Shown: positions 61,865-64,000 of the stretch, one piece after another
Position numbering within the stretch: the stretch's first letter is position 1
Layout: the number at the start of each line of letters is the position of its first letter
Source: Saprospiraceae bacterium
GTDB taxonomy: Bacteria > Bacteroidota > Bacteroidia > Chitinophagales > Saprospiraceae
Assembly: GCA_027488935.1 (NCBI GenBank)
Contig: JAIYAP010000008.1
Span: 1 to 64,000 of the forward strand
Length of the DNA: 64,000 nt
Reading direction: 5' to 3'
Program-made: the position numbers and the translations under genes
Notes under the pieces: model-generated
The model's input: only the letters and a program-made list of their open reading frames with translations
What the model was told of the DNA's origin: nothing
Databases searched by the model: none

Positions 61865-63301
61865 ATGAGAATTTTTCTTTTTGCATTCCTGTTCTTTGTC
61901 GCCCAAGCGCTCACTGCACAAAACCTCATTTCCAGTACCCTCCTGCTCACCAAAACCAAGGCGCAACTGAACACACAGTTTGGGGTACCCTTTATACAAT
62001 ATGGTGCAAAATTGTACCGCATTACTTACACCACACCCGATATTAATGGCGTATTGGATACGGCTTCCGGCCTTGTCGGTGTACCCAACGATGCAACCAA
62101 AGTGTTCCCGCGGCTGGTTTACCAGCATGGAACTTCTTCGTCGAAATTAGATGTACCCTCTTATAACGCAAGCAATGGAGAAGGCACAATAGGCGGTCTG
62201 TTTGCGGGTATGGGCTACTTTTCCTTGCTGCCTGATTACTTAGGACTGGGCACTTCCCGCGGTTTTCACCCTTATGTACATGCTGCCTCGGAGGCAAGTG
62301 CGGCACTCGATATGTTGCGCGCTGCCGAACAATTTGTCGCCCAATTGGGTACCGTTCAGGTAAATGACCAACTGTTTATCACCGGATATTCGCAGGGCGG
62401 CCATGGCGCAATGGCCCTGCATAAAACCATTCAAGAGGACCCTGCTCAGGGATTTGTCACCACCGCTGCGGCACCGATGTCGGGCCCGTATAGCATTTCG
62501 GGCGTGATGCGCGACCTGATTTTGTCGGAAACACCCTATTTTAACCCGAATTACCTGCCAAACACCATCCTTTCTTATCAAACAGTGTATAAAAACCTGT
62601 TTGTAAACCTGGAAGATGTGTTTAAACCCAATTACGCCACGCTCATTGAACCGTTTTATAATGGCACAAAAAGCCTGGGTACGCTGAATAGCCAGTTGAT
62701 CGCTCAACTTACTTCCGAATTTGGCGCATCCATTCCGCGTAAAATGTTGCAAGAAAGCATTGTAAATGAAGTAATCAACAACCCGAACCATCCGTTTAAC
62801 CTGGCTTTGCGCGACAATGATGTGTACCAATGGGCACCGACAACCCCTACCCGCGTGTTTTATTGCAAAGCCGACGACCAGGTGCCTTACCGCAACAGCA
62901 TTGTAGCACGCGATACCATGAGCGCATTGGGCGCAGTAGATTTTCAGGTGATTGATGTGGATTCTACCCAGGATCATGGCGGTTGCGTTACCCCTGCGCT
63001 CATTCAAACACTGCTGTTTTTTGCCGGATTGCAGCAAGTTACCACCTCCAGCAATGCACCTGTATCGGTTTTAGACTTTCAATTAGCGCCCAACCCGGCC
63101 CGGGAGGAAATCACGTTGCGCGACCTGCCCTTTGATGGCCAACTGGACATTCTTGATATTCATGGAAGGGTTTATTTTTCGACACCCGTTACCACCCAGG
63201 GCTTGAGTATTCAGGTGGGTACTGTGCCGAGTGGCATTTATATGGTGCGTTTGCAAAATGGGGAAAATAGCGTGATGAAAAAATTGGTGGTACAACGGTA
63301 G
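61865..63301 (+). CDS. Secreted lipase-like alpha/beta hydrolase with T9SS sorting domain
   Basis: A protein of 478 residues. A signal peptide ends near LTAQ (residue 19). The hydrolase domain covers about 50-385. The nucleophile motif GYSQGG has Ser176. Asp335-like acid in CKADDQVP and the His in DHGGC (near 367) complete a triad. LPDYLGLGTSRGFHPYVHA is typical of secretory lipases of the LIP type. A T9SS domain follows (DFQLAPNPAREEITLRDL, DIHGRVYFSTPV, GIYMVRLQNGE). The enzyme would act on esters or lipids outside the cell. It is the second gene of a two-gene operon with the helical protein. Confidence 0.88.
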   Translation: MRIFLFAFLFFVAQALTAQNLISSTLLLTKTKAQLNTQFGVPFIQYGAKLYRITYTTPDINGVLDTASGLVGVPNDATKVFPRLVYQHGTSSSKLDVPSYNASNGEGTIGGLFAGMGYFSLLPDYLGLGTSRGFHPYVHAASEASAALDMLRAAEQFVAQLGTVQVNDQLFITGYSQGGHGAMALHKTIQEDPAQGFVTTAAAPMSGPYSISGVMRDLILSETPYFNPNYLPNTILSYQTVYKNLFVNLEDVFKPNYATLIEPFYNGTKSLGTLNSQLIAQLTSEFGASIPRKMLQESIVNEVINNPNHPFNLALRDNDVYQWAPTTPTRVFYCKADDQVPYRNSIVARDTMSALGAVDFQVIDVDSTQDHGGCVTPALIQTLLFFAGLQQVTTSSNAPVSVLDFQLAPNPAREEITLRDLPFDGQLDILDIHGRVYFSTPVTTQGLSIQVGTVPSGIYMVRLQNGENSVMKKLVVQR

Positions 63302-63368
63302 GAACTTATCGATGAATTTAATGATTGTTTAAGTCGCGCGCACGGGCATGTTCTCGTGCCCGCGACTT

Positions 63369-64000
63369 TTATTCAACATCAAGATCCTCTGGATTTTGGT
63401 GTTTTTTAATGATTGCTTCCACCCGCTCCTCGGTAATTTTTAATGATTTTGCGATAACTGAAATGGGTACGCCATTCTCGAAAAATCCAAGGACTGCTTC
63501 TTTTTCTTTTTCTTCGCGTCCTTTTTCATGTGCAAATTCCATTTCGCCCCTAATATCTTGTTCACGGATACTTGCATTATCATAAGCGATCAATTCTTCT
63601 TTTTTCCAGGCGTGTTTATCTGCTTCTTTATAGGCTGTAATTAATCCCTCATCTCCAGTATCTTCAGGGATTACCTCCAGTTTGTTGACATGTTTTAAAA
63701 AATAAGTCCATTTATCCACTAAAGTTATTAACTCGTGTTCCTTCTTTTTAAATTTTGGGAGTTGGATAAAGCGGTGGTGTATGTCATTCAATACACACAT
63801 ACCAGTTTCTTCTTCAATGCTATAGTGCTTGGCTAAGTAATTTTTACCAAAGCCAATTTTGAAGTTCAATATACCAATAAAATAAGTAGGTTTTAACTTA
63901 GGATAATCGTCCCCCTTTTCTATTTGCATCGAAAAATCGCGCGCAGTGTAATATTGAACCCGTTTTTCAAATCCTTTTTTATCCGCTACCTGCATTTCTA
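63369..64000 (-). CDS. Rpn/PD-(D/E)XK-family nuclease, 5' end beyond the window
   Basis: The visible part is 210 residues and runs off the right edge, so the N-terminus lies outside the window. It begins in the second half of the active site (EMQVADKKGFEKRVQYYTAR, the E-x-Q of the nuclease strand). The C-terminal half has ITLVDKWTYFLKHVNKLEVI, then AYDNASIREQDIRGEMEFAHEKGREE, and a helical tail. This is the PDDEXK_2-type group of Rpn nucleases, often annotated as putative transposases. Two such genes occur in this window (the other at 41523), from different subgroups. The next gene on the left is convergent, 67 bases away. Confidence 0.85.
   Translation of the reverse strand, partial: EMQVADKKGFEKRVQYYTARDFSMQIEKGDDYPKLKPTYFIGILNFKIGFGKNYLAKHYSIEEETGMCVLNDIHHRFIQLPKFKKKEHELITLVDKWTYFLKHVNKLEVIPEDTGDEGLITAYKEADKHAWKKEELIAYDNASIREQDIRGEMEFAHEKGREEKEKEAVLGFFENGVPISVIAKSLKITEERVEAIIKKHQNPEDLDVE

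Overview
The window is a stretch of chromosome from a member of the Bacteroidota, most likely a Saprospiria-type environmental bacterium. I infer this from many secreted proteins that end in a type IX secretion (T9SS, Por) C-terminal sorting domain, from abundant PKD domains, from delta-60 and choice-of-anchor L proteins, from a TonB-type outer-membrane barrel, from almost no Shine-Dalgarno sequences, and from promoters with the Bacteroidota -7 box TAnnTTTG. No rRNA, tRNA, CRISPR array, phage module or complete insertion sequence was recognised.

Layout. 1-9 kb: an eroded PIN toxin gene, two small membrane proteins, a large secreted SGNH esterase/SdrD-like protein, a secreted protein that appears cut short, a PKD lipoprotein, and an antitoxin/PIN toxin pair. 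Three copies of a roughly 100-bp element lie here; two flank the toxin-antitoxin pair as direct repeats. 9.2-17.3 kb: an HxlR regulator divergent from a hydrolase/oxidoreductase operon with a palindromic control region, a delta-60 T9SS protein, a TPR histidine kinase with its response regulator, an AraC regulator and a Tat-exported cupin. 17.5-23.2 kb: an SH3 protein, a DUF4240 stub, a lipoprotein, a sugar porter overlapping a secreted GH32 fructanase (an uptake and digestion pair for fructans), and a methyltransferase. 23.2-31.1 kb: T9SS cargo, including a 1524-residue protein with a catalytic-looking centre and seven PKD-like modules.

31.1-40.5 kb is the most unusual part. Small, mostly AT-rich accessory genes are separated by four related 240-490-bp repeats (R1-R4). 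Each repeat has a long hairpin, and R1-R3 also carry a TAnnTTTG box pointing at the downstream gene. A 25-bp sequence that is identical in three places sits just upstream of three otherwise unrelated genes. It reads like a repeat-bounded cassette array, although no recombinase is visible. One gene of the array is split by a stop codon.

40.5-56.7 kb mixes a methyltransferase, an Rpn/PD-(D/E)XK nuclease followed directly by a palindromic MITE-like element, two nearly identical DUF1801 genes 4 kb apart, a 42-bp tandem array of hairpins, a probable beta-propeller lipoprotein, an outer-membrane barrel protein, xisI with a broken xisH remnant, a GNAT acetyltransferase, tandem carboxymuconolactone-decarboxylase-like genes, an MFS transporter and a DUF3179 protein. 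56.9-64 kb holds two more T9SS proteins (PKD and dockerin/cohesin-like), an all-helical conserved protein in an operon with a secreted lipase-like T9SS protein, and a second Rpn-family nuclease gene that runs off the right edge.
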